DNA of 64,000 nucleotides from JAITVM01 sp031551135. GTDB lineage: Bacteria; Bacillota; Clostridia; Lachnospirales; JAITVM01. Position 1 is the stretch's first letter, and each line of letters starts with the position of its first letter. The stretch covers positions 95,336 through 159,335 of the forward strand of contig JAVBOA010000006.1 of assembly GCA_031551135.1 (NCBI GenBank). Direction: 5' to 3'. The notes below the pieces were generated by a model. The model worked only from the letters and a program-made list of their open reading frames with translations. It was not told where the DNA came from and ran no database searches. Below are positions 53,103 to 63,988 of the stretch, piece by piece. Position numbers and translations under genes: made by a program.

Positions 53103-53118
53103 TTGACCGGGCGGTCAA
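53103..53118. promoter_or_regulatory. TetR-family-like operator of the exporter operon
   Basis: TTGACCG-GG-CGGTCAA is a perfect inverted repeat of 7 bp half-sites with a 2-bp centre. It overlaps a further inverted repeat GCCCGGT/ACCGGGC (53091-53112). It lies 70 bp upstream of the ATPase start codon and could also affect the divergent nucleoside kinase gene. Confidence 0.6.
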
Positions 53119-53244
53119 CTTCAATTTTATATTTTTTTTGAAATTTAGTCAATATTTATTTATAATGTATGTAAAATCAAATTTAACGCATAACAAGAAG
53201 ATTAACGAAACTTAATTTTTTGATTTAAAAAGGACGTGAATATC

Positions 53245-54903
53245 ATGGAAAACTATGTATACGCAGAAATTATGGGCAATGAAAAAATAAAAATATCAAA
53301 AAAAACTACTCTATACGAATTAAGCCGTGATTATCAAAAATATTTCGATTATCCGATTTTACTGGCTAAAGTTAATAACGAGCTTTGCGAATTAAACCGC
53401 AGGCTTGTAACAAATTCCAAAGTCGAATTTTTGGATATAAATAATATCCACGGTTTTCGGGCATATCAACGGTCGATTGTGTTTTTAATGCTCTGCGCTG
53501 TAAAAGAAATTTTGGGAATAAAAAAAAGAGTAGTGATTGAACATTCGATAAATAAAAATTATTATGTAGAAATTGTTGATGAATCGGAGGATTTATCGAA
53601 TGAAGTGATAAAAGCAATCGAGGAGCGAATGCACGAAATAGCCAAACAAAATTATCCCCTCAAAAAATATTCGATGGACTTGCCGACCTGTATTAAATTG
53701 TGCAGAAAATTCGGTTTGAATGATAAAATTGCAATCCTGAAATTTCGGCGAACCCGAAAAGTTAATTTTTATAGACTCTCTTGGTTTTATAATTATTTCT
53801 ACGGTTATTTGGTTCACGATACGTCTGTTTTGACAAATTTTAAACTTTCAAAACAAGGAAACGGTTTTATTCTGCAATTTCCCGATGCCGATAATCCAAA
53901 TGAAATGACACCGCTGAAGCCTTTTGAAAAAATATCAAATGTTTTTATGGAATCCTCACAATGGGCAAAGATTTTAAATATCGCGACGGTCGGCGCGCTG
54001 AACGAGGAGATTTGTAAAGGAAAGCTGGGAGAAATCATTCGGATTTCAGAAGCTCTGCACGAAAAGAAAATTGCTTCCATTGCTGATTCGATAAAAGAGC
54101 AGAACCGCAAGCTTGTGCTGATAGCCGGACCTTCTTCCTCCGGAAAAACAACTTTTTCCAACAGGCTTGCAATTCAGTTAAGGGTAAATGGTTTTAAAAC
54201 GTATATCGTTTCGATAGACGATTATTTTAAAAATCAAGAGAAAACGCCCGGCGAGACGAAAGATGAATTCGATTTCGAATCCATAAACGCAATCGATGTT
54301 AATCAGCTCAATCTTGATTTAAAAGCCTTGATGAACGGCGAAGAAGTAAAAATTCCAAAATTTAATTTTGCAAGCGGAAAGCGCGAGGCAAAAGGTAATC
54401 CGTTGAAAATTGACGAAAACGGAATTTTATTGGTAGAGGGAATTCACGGCTTAAACAAAAAAATAGCTGAAGAAATAGAAGAAAATATAAAATTTAAGAT
54501 ATTTGTATCTGCTTTAACACAGCTCAATGTTGATGACCACAACAGAATTTCCACGGGCGATACCCGAATGCTAAGGCGAATAGTGCGGGATTATCATTTC
54601 AGAAAACTGGACGCTATCGCTACAATAAAAATGTGGCCATCCGTTTTAAAAGGAGAAGCCGAAAATATTTTCCCGTATCAAGAGGACGCTGACGCGATTT
54701 TTAATTCCGCTCTGGTTTACGAGCTATGTATTCTAAAACAATTTGCCGAGCCGATTTTATTCGATATCGATACTTCGAATAATGAATACCTTGAAGCAAG
54801 GAGATTATTAAAATTTTTAGATTGCTTTTTCGGCGTGAATTCCGAAGAAGTACCCACAAATTCTATAATTCGAGAGTTTATCGGCGGCTCTTGCTTTTAT
54901 TAA
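53245..54903 (+). CDS. Nucleoside kinase, uridine-kinase-like with TGS and ThrRS-type N terminus
   Basis: About 552 aa. The N-terminal TGS domain (1-60) and a threonyl-tRNA-synthetase-like second additional domain (about 65-215) precede the kinase domain (about 270-480) with P-loop AGPSSSGKTTFSN and VSIDDYFKN. The fused architecture is typical of a Firmicute/Bacteroidete family annotated as nucleoside or uridine kinase; family knowledge suggests pyrimidine nucleoside phosphorylation. The start ATG at 53245 follows AAAGGACG; a GTG three codons earlier is less likely. It is followed by deoD. Confidence 0.86.
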   Translation: MENYVYAEIMGNEKIKISKKTTLYELSRDYQKYFDYPILLAKVNNELCELNRRLVTNSKVEFLDINNIHGFRAYQRSIVFLMLCAVKEILGIKKRVVIEHSINKNYYVEIVDESEDLSNEVIKAIEERMHEIAKQNYPLKKYSMDLPTCIKLCRKFGLNDKIAILKFRRTRKVNFYRLSWFYNYFYGYLVHDTSVLTNFKLSKQGNGFILQFPDADNPNEMTPLKPFEKISNVFMESSQWAKILNIATVGALNEEICKGKLGEIIRISEALHEKKIASIADSIKEQNRKLVLIAGPSSSGKTTFSNRLAIQLRVNGFKTYIVSIDDYFKNQEKTPGETKDEFDFESINAIDVNQLNLDLKALMNGEEVKIPKFNFASGKREAKGNPLKIDENGILLVEGIHGLNKKIAEEIEENIKFKIFVSALTQLNVDDHNRISTGDTRMLRRIVRDYHFRKLDAIATIKMWPSVLKGEAENIFPYQEDADAIFNSALVYELCILKQFAEPILFDIDTSNNEYLEARRLLKFLDCFFGVNSEEVPTNSIIREFIGGSCFY

Positions 54904-54998
54904 AAAAATAATGTATCTTATTTAATAATGCTTTTACAAGACATAGTCATTGCAGTTTGTAAACAAACTGTGTATCAATATTCAAAGGAGAGATTATT

Positions 54999-55715
54999 TT
55001 GACACCACATATCGGAGCACAAAAAGGCGAAGTCGCAAAAACAGTTTTAATGCCGGGTGACCCCCTTAGGGCAAAGTTTATTGCGGAGAATTTTTTAACT
55101 GATATCAAACAATATAACGGTATACGGGGAATGCTTGGCTTCACCGGTAAATACAAAGGCAAAGAGGTTTCCGTGCAAGGTTCCGGAATGGGTATTCCGT
55201 CTATCGGAATTTATTCTTATGAGCTTTTTAATTTTTATGAAGTTGATAATATTATCAGAGTTGGAACAGCAGGCGGTTTTTCTCCAAAGCTTAAATTAAG
55301 AGATCTTGTTATTGCTATGGGCGCAAGCACAGATTCAAATTTTGCGGCTCAATACAAATTAAACGGCACATTTGCCCCTCTTGCCTCTTATGATTTATTA
55401 GATAAAGCAGTCTCTTTTGCAAAAGAGAGAAAATTGGATTATCATGTCGGAAATATTCTGTCATCTGATGCATTCTACGGCGACGACCCCGAATCCGCAA
55501 AAATGTGGCAGAAAATGGGCATATTATGTGTTGAAATGGAAGCGGCGGCTCTTTTTATGAACGCGGCAAGATTGGGCAAAAACGCTTTGGCTATATTGAC
55601 AATTTCGGATATGGTTTTCACCGGCGAAGCGTCTTCGGCGGAAGAAAGACAGAATTCCTTTACAGACATGATGGAAATCGCTTTGGAAACGGCAATCAGT
55701 ACTTCTTCTAATTAA
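54999..55715 (+). CDS. deoD: Purine nucleoside phosphorylase, DeoD type
   Basis: Hexameric high-molecular-mass purine nucleoside phosphorylase, 238 aa. Signatures include MTPHIGAQKGEVAKTVLMPGD, GSGMGIPSIGIYSYEL, RVGTAGGF, and VEMEAAAL near the C terminus. It splits purine (deoxy)nucleosides to base and (deoxy)ribose-1-phosphate. The start is TTG at 54999 with AAAGGAGAG. It lies 95 bp after the nucleoside kinase and probably shares a salvage role with it and the wall-bound nucleotidase at 17 kb. Confidence 0.96.
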   Translation: MTPHIGAQKGEVAKTVLMPGDPLRAKFIAENFLTDIKQYNGIRGMLGFTGKYKGKEVSVQGSGMGIPSIGIYSYELFNFYEVDNIIRVGTAGGFSPKLKLRDLVIAMGASTDSNFAAQYKLNGTFAPLASYDLLDKAVSFAKERKLDYHVGNILSSDAFYGDDPESAKMWQKMGILCVEMEAAALFMNAARLGKNALAILTISDMVFTGEASSAEERQNSFTDMMEIALETAISTSSN

Positions 55716-55875
55716 TACAAAAAAATCACAAATAAATTTTTCAATGATAATATTTGTTTATCATCTGTAATTGTGATATACTATTTCACGTTAAATAGTT
55801 TATAAAGTACATTTTTTAAACCAAAACCTTAAGGCAAGACATGGAGCACTGTAGATTTGTTGGGAGTGACATATT

Positions 55876-57896
<2,021 letters not shown>

Positions 57897-57965
57897 ACAT
57901 ATAAGTAATAACAAAATGTCTTTCAATCACAAGTTATTTTTCAAGAAAATTGTCGCAATAATTTT

Positions 57966-57991
57966 AGGAATGGCGCAATTGCGCCATTCCT
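57966..57991. terminator. Perfect 26-bp palindrome downstream of guaB
   Basis: Arms beginning AGGAATGGCGCAA are exactly repeated in inverted form with no spacer. A strong transcript hairpin would form, but the T-run after it is poor (TTGATTGAAAATATTTTT). It may be a terminator or a protein-binding site. Confidence 0.55.
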
Positions 57992-58117
57992 TGATTGAAA
58001 ATATTTTTACATATTGCTTTATTTCATAGCTATTGGAAAAATTTTTTCAAACAGCATGAGAACGGCGATTTATTAATATATTTTATCGCAAAAAAAATTC
58101 GTGTGTTTTATTTCAAT

Positions 58118-58163
58118 TTATACTATTTTCAATATAGAGGATAGAAAAATGAAAATAGTATTA
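58118..58163. mobile_element. MITE family 1, short form, copy 14
   Basis: 46 bp with direct TTA triplets; TACTATTTTCA / TGAAAATAGTA termini flank ATATAGAGGATAGAAAAA. Confidence 0.85.
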
Positions 58164-58263
58164 AATAAATATTTATTATGCTGCAGGTTCATTTTTCTGA
58201 ATTTTATGAGCAAAATAAGATATATGGTCAATAAAAAATGAAACTGCTATATTGGAGGAATTT

Positions 58264-59796
58264 ATGAAATACGAGACAGTAATTATACTAGATTTTGGTG
58301 GGTTGTATAATCAGCTAATAGCCAGAAAAATCAGAGACAACAACATTTTTTGTGAAGTTTTGCCTTTCGATACTCCTTTGTCGGAAATAAAAGCAAAAAA
58401 TCCAAAAGGAATTATTTTTACAGGCGGCCCTGTCGATGCCACAGACGAAGAAGCTCCTTTAGCGGATAAAGGCATTTTTGAGCTTGGGATTCCTATATTG
58501 GGCATTTGTTATGGCTGTCAGTTTATCGGATATTCTTTCGGTTCTGATGTTATGCCTGTAGAATTAAATGAAAACTCCGTTTACAACGCTGAATTTGCCG
58601 ATTCTGCCGAACTTTTTTCGAATATAAATAAAAATGCAGATGTTATGATGAGTAATACTTATGCTCTGAAAGAAGCTCCAAGTGGCTTTGAAATTACTGC
58701 AAAAACCGAAAATTGTATTATTGCCGCGATTGAAAATAAATCTAAAAAATTGTATGCTTTTCAGTTCCATCCCGAAATTGTCGAAACTCCGCTTGGAAAT
58801 CAAATATTGAAAAACTTTTTATTTAATATCTGCAATTTAAAAGGCGATTGGGAAATGAATGAATTCGCTTTGAATATGATAGAAACACTCAAAGAAAAGA
58901 TTGGCTCTAAAAAGGCTTTATGTGCCCTCTCCGGAGGCGTGGATTCAACAGTTTCCGCCATCATGATTCAAAAAGCCATCGGTGATAATCTGATTTGTAT
59001 TTTCGTCGACCACGGCTTAATGCGCCTAAATGAAGGCGACGAAGTAATGGAAGTTTTCAAAAAATTCGGATTGAATGTTATACGCGTGAACGCTCAGGAT
59101 AGATTTCTGGACAAGCTTAAAGATGTGATAGACCATGAAAAAAAAAGCAAGATTATCGGCGAAGAATTTATTCGAGTTTTTGAAGAAGAAGCTAAAAAAA
59201 TCGGCGATATCGATTTTCTTGTTCAAGGCACTATTTATCCGGATATTATTGAAAGCGGAACAAAAGACAAGGCTGTTATTAAATCTCATCATAACGTAGG
59301 CGGACTCCCTGATGTTATTAACTTTAAAGAAATTATCGAGCCGTTACGAGATTTATTTAAAGATGAAGTTAGAAAAGTCGGCTTGGCACTCGGTATTGAT
59401 GAGTCTCTGGTTTTTCGCCAGCCTTTCCCCGGCCCCGGCCTCGGTGTCAGAGTTATCGGTGAAATCACAAAAGAGAAATTGGATATTTTGAGACACACTG
59501 ATTTTATCTATCGTGAAGAGATTAAAAAAGCAAATTTAGATAGAGTTATTTGGCAATACTTTACTGTCTTGACCGGACTAAAATCTGTCGGAGTTTTCGC
59601 AGACGAAAGAACCTATGCGTACACTGTCGCTTTGCGCGCTGTCACAAGCGTCGATGCCATGACCGCAACTTGGTATCCTATTCCTTTTGACATCCTTGAT
59701 ATTATTTCAAAAAGAATTGTCAACGAAGTTCCGCATGTAAACAGAATTGTGTTGGATATAACTTCAAAACCACCGGCAACTATTGAGTGGGAATAA
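58264..59796 (+). CDS. guaA: GMP synthase (glutamine-hydrolysing)
   Basis: Amidates XMP to GMP; about 510 aa. The class I glutaminase domain has catalytic Cys82 in ILGICYGCQ and the His-Glu pair in FHPEIVETP. The usual GxYxQ loop reads FGGLYNQL and the residue after CYG is Cys rather than Met. The ATP pyrophosphatase P-loop is [10 protein letters not shown]; the dimerisation domain ends in PPATIEWE. The start is ATG at 58264 with GGAGG; a TTG lies within that site. Its conserved 3' end is a known integration site for mobile islands, and the window shows mobile-element genes right after it. Confidence 0.97.
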   Translation: MKYETVIILDFGGLYNQLIARKIRDNNIFCEVLPFDTPLSEIKAKNPKGIIFTGGPVDATDEEAPLADKGIFELGIPILGICYGCQFIGYSFGSDVMPVELNENSVYNAEFADSAELFSNINKNADVMMSNTYALKEAPSGFEITAKTENCIIAAIENKSKKLYAFQFHPEIVETPLGNQILKNFLFNICNLKGDWEMNEFALNMIETLKEKIGSKKALCALSGGVDSTVSAIMIQKAIGDNLICIFVDHGLMRLNEGDEVMEVFKKFGLNVIRVNAQDRFLDKLKDVIDHEKKSKIIGEEFIRVFEEEAKKIGDIDFLVQGTIYPDIIESGTKDKAVIKSHHNVGGLPDVINFKEIIEPLRDLFKDEVRKVGLALGIDESLVFRQPFPGPGLGVRVIGEITKEKLDILRHTDFIYREEIKKANLDRVIWQYFTVLTGLKSVGVFADERTYAYTVALRAVTSVDAMTATWYPIPFDILDIISKRIVNEVPHVNRIVLDITSKPPATIEWE

Positions 59797-59802
59797 AAGA
59801 TG

Positions 59803-59850
59803 AAAAGCTTGCAAGCCTTTAATATCAAGGTTTGCAAGCTTTATTTTTTA
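59803..59850 (+). terminator. Rho-independent terminator of guaA
   Basis: AAAGCTTGCAAGCCTT pairs with AAGGTTTGCAAGCTTT with one mismatch, followed by ATTTTTTATT. Confidence 0.88.
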
Positions 59851-59900
59851 TTAATCGTACTAAAAACGTACTATTATAAGTTATAAGAACTTTTTGAAAA

Positions 59901-60083
59901 TTATTCGCTAATAGTAGTCTCGTTATCGTCTATTAGCTTTTTGAGATTTTCAGCTGTGACAATCCATTTATTACACACCTTACTTGCCTTTAATTGTCCG
60001 GTAGTAATTAAATGACGAACTGACTTTTCCTTTACTTGAAGTATTTCGGCTATATCTCTTACTGTATAATAATCTTTCTGCAT
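59901..60083 (-). CDS. Excisionase-like helix-turn-helix protein
   Basis: 60 aa, MerR-like HTH_17/excisionase fold: YYTVRDIAEILQVKEKSVRH, LITTGQLKASKVCNKWIV. Such small proteins direct excision of conjugative elements and phages. AAGGAAGGG precedes its ATG. It is the first gene past the guaA 3' end, in the position expected for an excisionase at an element border, but no integrase gene accompanies it. Confidence 0.75.
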   Translation of the reverse strand: MQKDYYTVRDIAEILQVKEKSVRHLITTGQLKASKVCNKWIVTAENLKKLIDDNETTISE

Positions 60084-60650
60084 ATAAAATTCCCTTCCTT
60101 GAGTATAAGCTATACAAGATATTTTTAATTTAACTGTACCAATAGACTATTTTTTATAATAGAAATCGAAATAGTATTTTTACATGTTTTTATAATATCT
60201 TAATATGATTTATATGTCAATTAGGTGTGCAAATTATATGTGACGTTTCAAAATGCAGAAATCAATTTATATGACACATATATTCAATATCTTTTATTGT
60301 GTCAAATGGGTATACGCTATTATTACAAAAAATCACCTAAAAAATTTTTAGATAAGAAGAAACATTCTTCTTTTAGCTTGTCCGATTTGTCCAAATGCTT
60401 TTTAGGGGCTCACCTTCCTCGCCATAAGCTTTTGCGTTCAATATTTCCGAATCTCTTTTAGGGTGGTACATTTGTAACCATAATCTTTGTATTCAATATA
60501 CTCAAATGCTTTTATTTATGATGCTGTATGCTAATTACTTCTTTTTGGCGCAACTTATCGCAACATTAATTCTACAGAAACTACTACAGAAAACTACAGC
60601 TTTATTTTATATAAATGTCCGCAAATGTCAGCATTATAAAATATAAATTT
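60084..60650. other. Gene-free region in the integrated element
   Basis: About 570 bp with no convincing gene. A degenerate relic of a family-1 MITE lies near 60146-60178. The expected integrase is not encoded here on either strand. Confidence 0.55.
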
Positions 60651-61082
60651 TTATGATTCTGGAACATGTTTTTCGTTGAGTAGTTCAGGATCAATAACTA
60701 TCGAATCTAGCCCTGTTCTATGAATTTTGTGTACAGCGTTCCAAGAGTAATTAGTATCTATTGCAATATCATTCCAATGCTTTAAATGAACATATCGCTC
60801 ATTTAATATCAGCCTCTGTGTCGGGTTTTCTATCTTTTCAATAGCTGTAGCAATTGAAGTCTTTAAATATAGCAGCCTTATTACATCTTGCAAATATTCG
60901 TTTTCTAGATCAGCAATCAATGATATTAGTATATCTACAGAATCACGGTTTGCTTGATGCGCGCCGCCAATGATCAACTTTATATTGATAAGCTGCTCTT
61001 TTAATAGATTTATTTGATACTTCTTAGATTTAACAAGTCTATCAAGCTCAAAAGCCTGCATTAGAAATTCCTTAGTTGTCAA
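60651..61082 (-). CDS. Phage-type regulator, DUF1492/RinA-like
   Basis: About 143 aa. The N-terminal part is a helical coiled segment (TTKEFLMQAFELDRLVKSKKY). The C terminus resembles sigma region 4: ERYVHLKHWNDIAIDTNYSW, NAVHKIHRTGLDSI. This is the arrangement of DUF1492/ArpU-type late-gene regulators in phages and conjugative elements. TTG at 61082 is preceded by AAAGGAG eight bases away; a longer frame starts with ATG at 61112 or 61103 but lies upstream of this site. Confidence 0.75.
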   Translation of the reverse strand: MTTKEFLMQAFELDRLVKSKKYQINLLKEQLINIKLIIGGAHQANRDSVDILISLIADLENEYLQDVIRLLYLKTSIATAIEKIENPTQRLILNERYVHLKHWNDIAIDTNYSWNAVHKIHRTGLDSIVIDPELLNEKHVPES

Positions 61083-61679
61083 ATTTTCCGCTCCTTTACG
61101 CATGTTTATCAAAATGTTATAATTAAAATGTATTTAAATAATATTTCTGCTCTACGTTTGGGGCGGAAGCCCTTTTAAAGTACTGTTCGATTAAGGATAG
61201 TACATTTTTATTATATAGAATTATTATTGAAAGCAGTATCATCTGTAATAAAAATATATTTTCGGTAATAAAATATCGATTGGATATCAATGTTACATAA
61301 TAAATTATGGTAGATTCGATTGTCAATTATAGCTGTATTTAATGTAGAGAAAATATTAAACGAATATAACACAATGATAAGATATGTTAGATTCAGATAA
61401 ATTTTTCAAAGTGCAACAAATCCCATAATAGCGGTGTTTGTAGGTACTTCCAACCCAAAACTGGAAATGCGGGTACGGTGAGCGCAAATCTTGTCCAGTT
61501 TTATAAAAAATTTTTATGTTATTTCCGTTTCCGTTCTAAAATATAAAACTTGATTGATTTTGTCTTTTCTCCATCAGATTGATTGTAAGATTTTCTAGCT
61601 TCGTTCAGGCTTCGATTCGCATTTTAATATCGAAAAGAGCCTAAACGTATATGTTTTAGGCTCTAAGGAATTATTTAAA
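61083..61679. other. Intergenic region with a possible structured RNA segment
   Basis: About 600 bp. A 9-bp stem AAAACTGGA (61457-61465) / TCCAGTTTT (61494-61502) encloses a short TGCG/CGCA helix. A terminator of the next minus-strand gene lies at 61632-61664. A 67-codon frame at 61123-61326 has no ribosome binding site or family likeness. Confidence 0.5.
61632..61664 (-). terminator. Rho-independent terminator
   Basis: On the minus strand AGAGCCTAAAA pairs with GTTTAGGCTCT, followed by TTTTC. It lies just after the 218-aa hypothetical gene. Confidence 0.8.
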
Positions 61680-62336
61680 TTAATGTTTCAGCGGCTTTAA
61701 ATATCGTGGTATTTTTTTCTTTATTAGCATTGTTTTGCCGCTTCCGCAGTTGATTATGTATTGCTTTTTTGTTTTAGGGTCAATAGCCATTTTGTAAGTT
61801 GTAAGCTTTACGTTTTGGCTGTCTAAAAAGTCATCAAACAAATTACGCCCTGTCTGTGATTTATGAAGTTCGCCCACAATATCAAATAAATTTAATATAA
61901 AACTGCAAACATCTTTATTAGTATAATCCCATAAAATATGCTCTATAGCCTCGCCGATCAGATTATCAAGCCCATGTTTATTTAAGGCTTCCATTGTATA
62001 AAAATAGTCTTTATTTTGATAACGTTCGCCGTCGAATCTTTTATCTATGGGAAATATTCTAATTAACTCATTTGGTGTAAGTTCCTTGATAGACATTTTT
62101 ACAAATTCCATTGCATTAAATAGTTCTTGTAAATATGCAATTGATGTTGTTTCGGATATACTGCAAGTCAAATTAAGATATTTGACCCAAAAGTAAATTA
62201 TCTTGTAATAGTCGTCTCTGCTATGGCTTTCAGAATATGAGTCTCCTGCGTTTTTACAAGCTTTACTATAAATCTTTGCAAGTTCATACCTCTTTGTATC
62301 TATTTCAATTTTACTGCCGTTTACTAATGATAACAT
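61680..62336 (-). CDS. Hypothetical protein of the integrated element (218 aa)
   Basis: Family not recognised. Soluble, basic and aromatic-rich, with helical segments (RYELAKIYSKACKNAGDSYS; SIAYLQELFNAMEFVKMSI) and a basic C terminus (MLIKKKIPRYLKPLKH). AGGTGA precedes the ATG. It is the third gene after the FtsK remnant in the same orientation. It stands where a replication or plasmid-mobilisation accessory gene is common in Tn916-like elements, but nothing in its sequence shows that. Confidence 0.6.
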   Translation of the reverse strand: MLSLVNGSKIEIDTKRYELAKIYSKACKNAGDSYSESHSRDDYYKIIYFWVKYLNLTCSISETTSIAYLQELFNAMEFVKMSIKELTPNELIRIFPIDKRFDGERYQNKDYFYTMEALNKHGLDNLIGEAIEHILWDYTNKDVCSFILNLFDIVGELHKSQTGRNLFDDFLDSQNVKLTTYKMAIDPKTKKQYIINCGSGKTMLIKKKIPRYLKPLKH

Positions 62337-62389
62337 TTTTTCACCTCGATTAAATTTGTCAAACTTTATTTGATGATTGATCTTAAATA

Positions 62390-62716
62390 CTATAATAAAT
62401 TTTCGATATTGCCGGCACTGATTGAGCCAAGTTCTTTGGCAATCCTTAAAGCAAATCGAAAACCAAGTTTAAAATCAACTTCTTTTTTGTAACAAACATA
62501 TTTTCCAAAAATGTCTTCGACTGAAAAAAGGAGTTCTCGACCATAATTTTTATCTATATCATTTTTAAATTCACCTAAAACTCTTTCCGCTTGCAAAAAG
62601 TCGAAATCAGCTATTTTATCAAAAATCTTGCAATAATCGTCACTGTAAACATAATTTCTAATTATTGTGTTTAATATTGATGGTTGTAAAGATTTGTTAT
62701 CTATATTGTCACTCAT
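62390..62716 (-). CDS. Hypothetical protein of the integrated element (108 aa)
   Basis: Family not recognised. Mostly helical, acidic, with FDKIADFDFLQAERVLGEF and a C-terminal VDFKLGFRFALRIAKELGS segment resembling small DUF-type proteins of Gram-positive phages and conjugative elements. AAAGGAGA precedes the ATG. It lies 53 bp before the 218-aa gene and is probably cotranscribed with it. Confidence 0.6.
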   Translation of the reverse strand: MSDNIDNKSLQPSILNTIIRNYVYSDDYCKIFDKIADFDFLQAERVLGEFKNDIDKNYGRELLFSVEDIFGKYVCYKKEVDFKLGFRFALRIAKELGSISAGNIENLL

Positions 62717-62756
62717 GATAAGTTAATCTCCTTTAAATTTTATCGTTGTAATTTTA

Positions 62757-62828
62757 CCCTACTATACGTATAATTAAAGGTATAGTAGGGCTTTGGTTCT
62801 GCTTGCGTTTACGTAAATGAATACGTAT
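62757..62828. promoter_or_regulatory. Cluster of palindromes downstream of the FtsK remnant
   Basis: CCCTACTATAC (62757-62767) and GTATAGTAGGG (62780-62790) form an 11-bp inverted repeat. TTTACGTAAA (62808-62817) and two ATACGTAT octamers (62764-62771 and 62821-62828) lie next to it. It could be a promoter/operator, terminator or transfer-origin region. Confidence 0.45.
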
Positions 62829-62865
62829 AATCTCCTGATATGGGCAAGTCCTATTTAGTAGCCGC

Positions 62866-63863
62866 TTACATTTCTTTGAGTGTAGCGGCTGTTCCTTTTT
62901 TGAAATTCGCCTTAAATTCCTCCAACTCTTCAAGCGTTTTGATCGTTAATTTCTTAGGCTTGCCGGAGCTATCAATTATACCTAAGTTTTCGATCTCTTG
63001 ATATACTTCTTGTGCTTCATTAAACCGAGCTCCGATCCATTCTTGAACCTTGTTTTTTGAAATTTCTCCTACTCCAATAGCACATTTAATAGCTTTTTCA
63101 GCTTTTTCACTTATTCCATTTTCTTGATCACATTTCAATGAATTGTCATTGTTAGATTCCGAAAATACACCTGTCAAAACATTGTCAGAAGCATTTATTA
63201 TTCGAATAAGCGGCTCTTTTTCATAAATAGTGTTTTGATTCGCCGGTGGATAAATATCCGCTATATCCCGAATTTCTTTCTTTGATAAAAACAAACCTTG
63301 TAATCTTTTAGGTTTGCTGTATCCTGTCGGCTTAAATAGCATATCGCCTTGCCCTGTCAGCTTCTCCGCGCCGCCTTTATCCAATATTGTTATAGAATCC
63401 CGATCACCTGCTACTTTTAAAGCTACTCTTGAAGGTAGGTTTGCTTTTATACTTCCGGATATAACGTTTGTTGATGGTCGTTGTGTGGCAAATATTAAAT
63501 ATATTCCGGCTGCTCTTGCTAAACTTGCAAGACGATTAACTCTTTTTTCGACTTTATCTTTCGAATTTTTCATTAAATCCGCTAATTCATCAATTACGAT
63601 TATGATATCCGGCATTTTTACGCCTGTTTTATCCCGATAACTTTCGATATCCTGAACCGTAACAGAAGCGAATGTATTATATCGGTTCGTCATTTCGGTT
63701 ATAGCATCATTTAAAAGCTCTAAAGCCGTTTCTGGTTTATTTGCAATAGGTGTCATTAAATGCGGTATACCTCTGTACATTCCAAGCTCAACCACTTTTG
63801 TATCAATCATAATGAATTTAAGGTCGTCCGGACTGTTTTTTTCAATTAATGAACGTAATACCT
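62866..63863 (-). pseudogene. Truncated FtsK/SpoIIIE-type DNA translocase
   Basis: C-terminal part of a DNA-pumping ATPase. Homology starts abruptly at about 63863 with VLRSLIEKNSPDDLKFIMID; the part with Walker A (GTTGSGKS) is absent, and a stop codon precedes this segment in frame. The Walker B region IIIVIDELADLM, ATQRPSTNVISGSIKANLP, and the winged-helix gamma domain (about 235-300) remain. An internal ATG at 63810 could give a 314-aa fragment without ATPase function. The break point coincides with unrelated sequence leading to a new plus-strand gene, suggesting an insertion. In Tn916-like elements the equivalent gene drives conjugation. Confidence 0.75.
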
Positions 63864-63933
63864 AAATTCCGCAAAAATTAGCAATCTACATTTAGATAAT
63901 TGCAAAAAATGAGTAAATTGGGCAAAATATCTC

Positions 63934-63962
63934 TTTACAAAATCTGTATGTAGTGGTATAAT
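63934..63962 (+). promoter_or_regulatory. Consensus promoter for the gene at the right edge
   Basis: TTTACA (63934-63939), exactly 17 bp, TATAAT (63957-63962). It lies 26 bp before the start codon and is directed rightwards. Confidence 0.75.
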
Positions 63963-63988
63963 TAGATAACTACAAGGAGGAGATTAGT

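Larger units (their letters stand above)
57897..58263. other. Intergenic region between guaB and guaA
   Basis: About 370 bp containing a perfect palindrome (57966-57991) and a short MITE (58118-58163). A purine riboswitch was looked for and not recognised. Confidence 0.6.

Noticed and set aside
57897..58263. Possible guanine riboswitch before guaA.
   Set aside because: The conserved purine-aptamer core and its loop-loop sequences could not be found; the region holds a palindrome and a MITE instead.
60146..60178. GACTATTTTTTATAATAGAAATCGAAATAGTA, a possible short MITE.
   Set aside because: The ends are too diverged and the flanking triplets do not match; kept only as a probable relic.
60225..60461. 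78-codon plus-strand reading frame.
   Set aside because: No family likeness, GTG start with weak ribosome binding site, and composition like non-coding sequence.
61123..61326. 67-codon minus-strand frame with a hydrophobic stretch.
   Set aside because: No ribosome binding site, lies upstream of the DUF1492-type gene in very AT-rich DNA, hydrophobicity follows from base composition.
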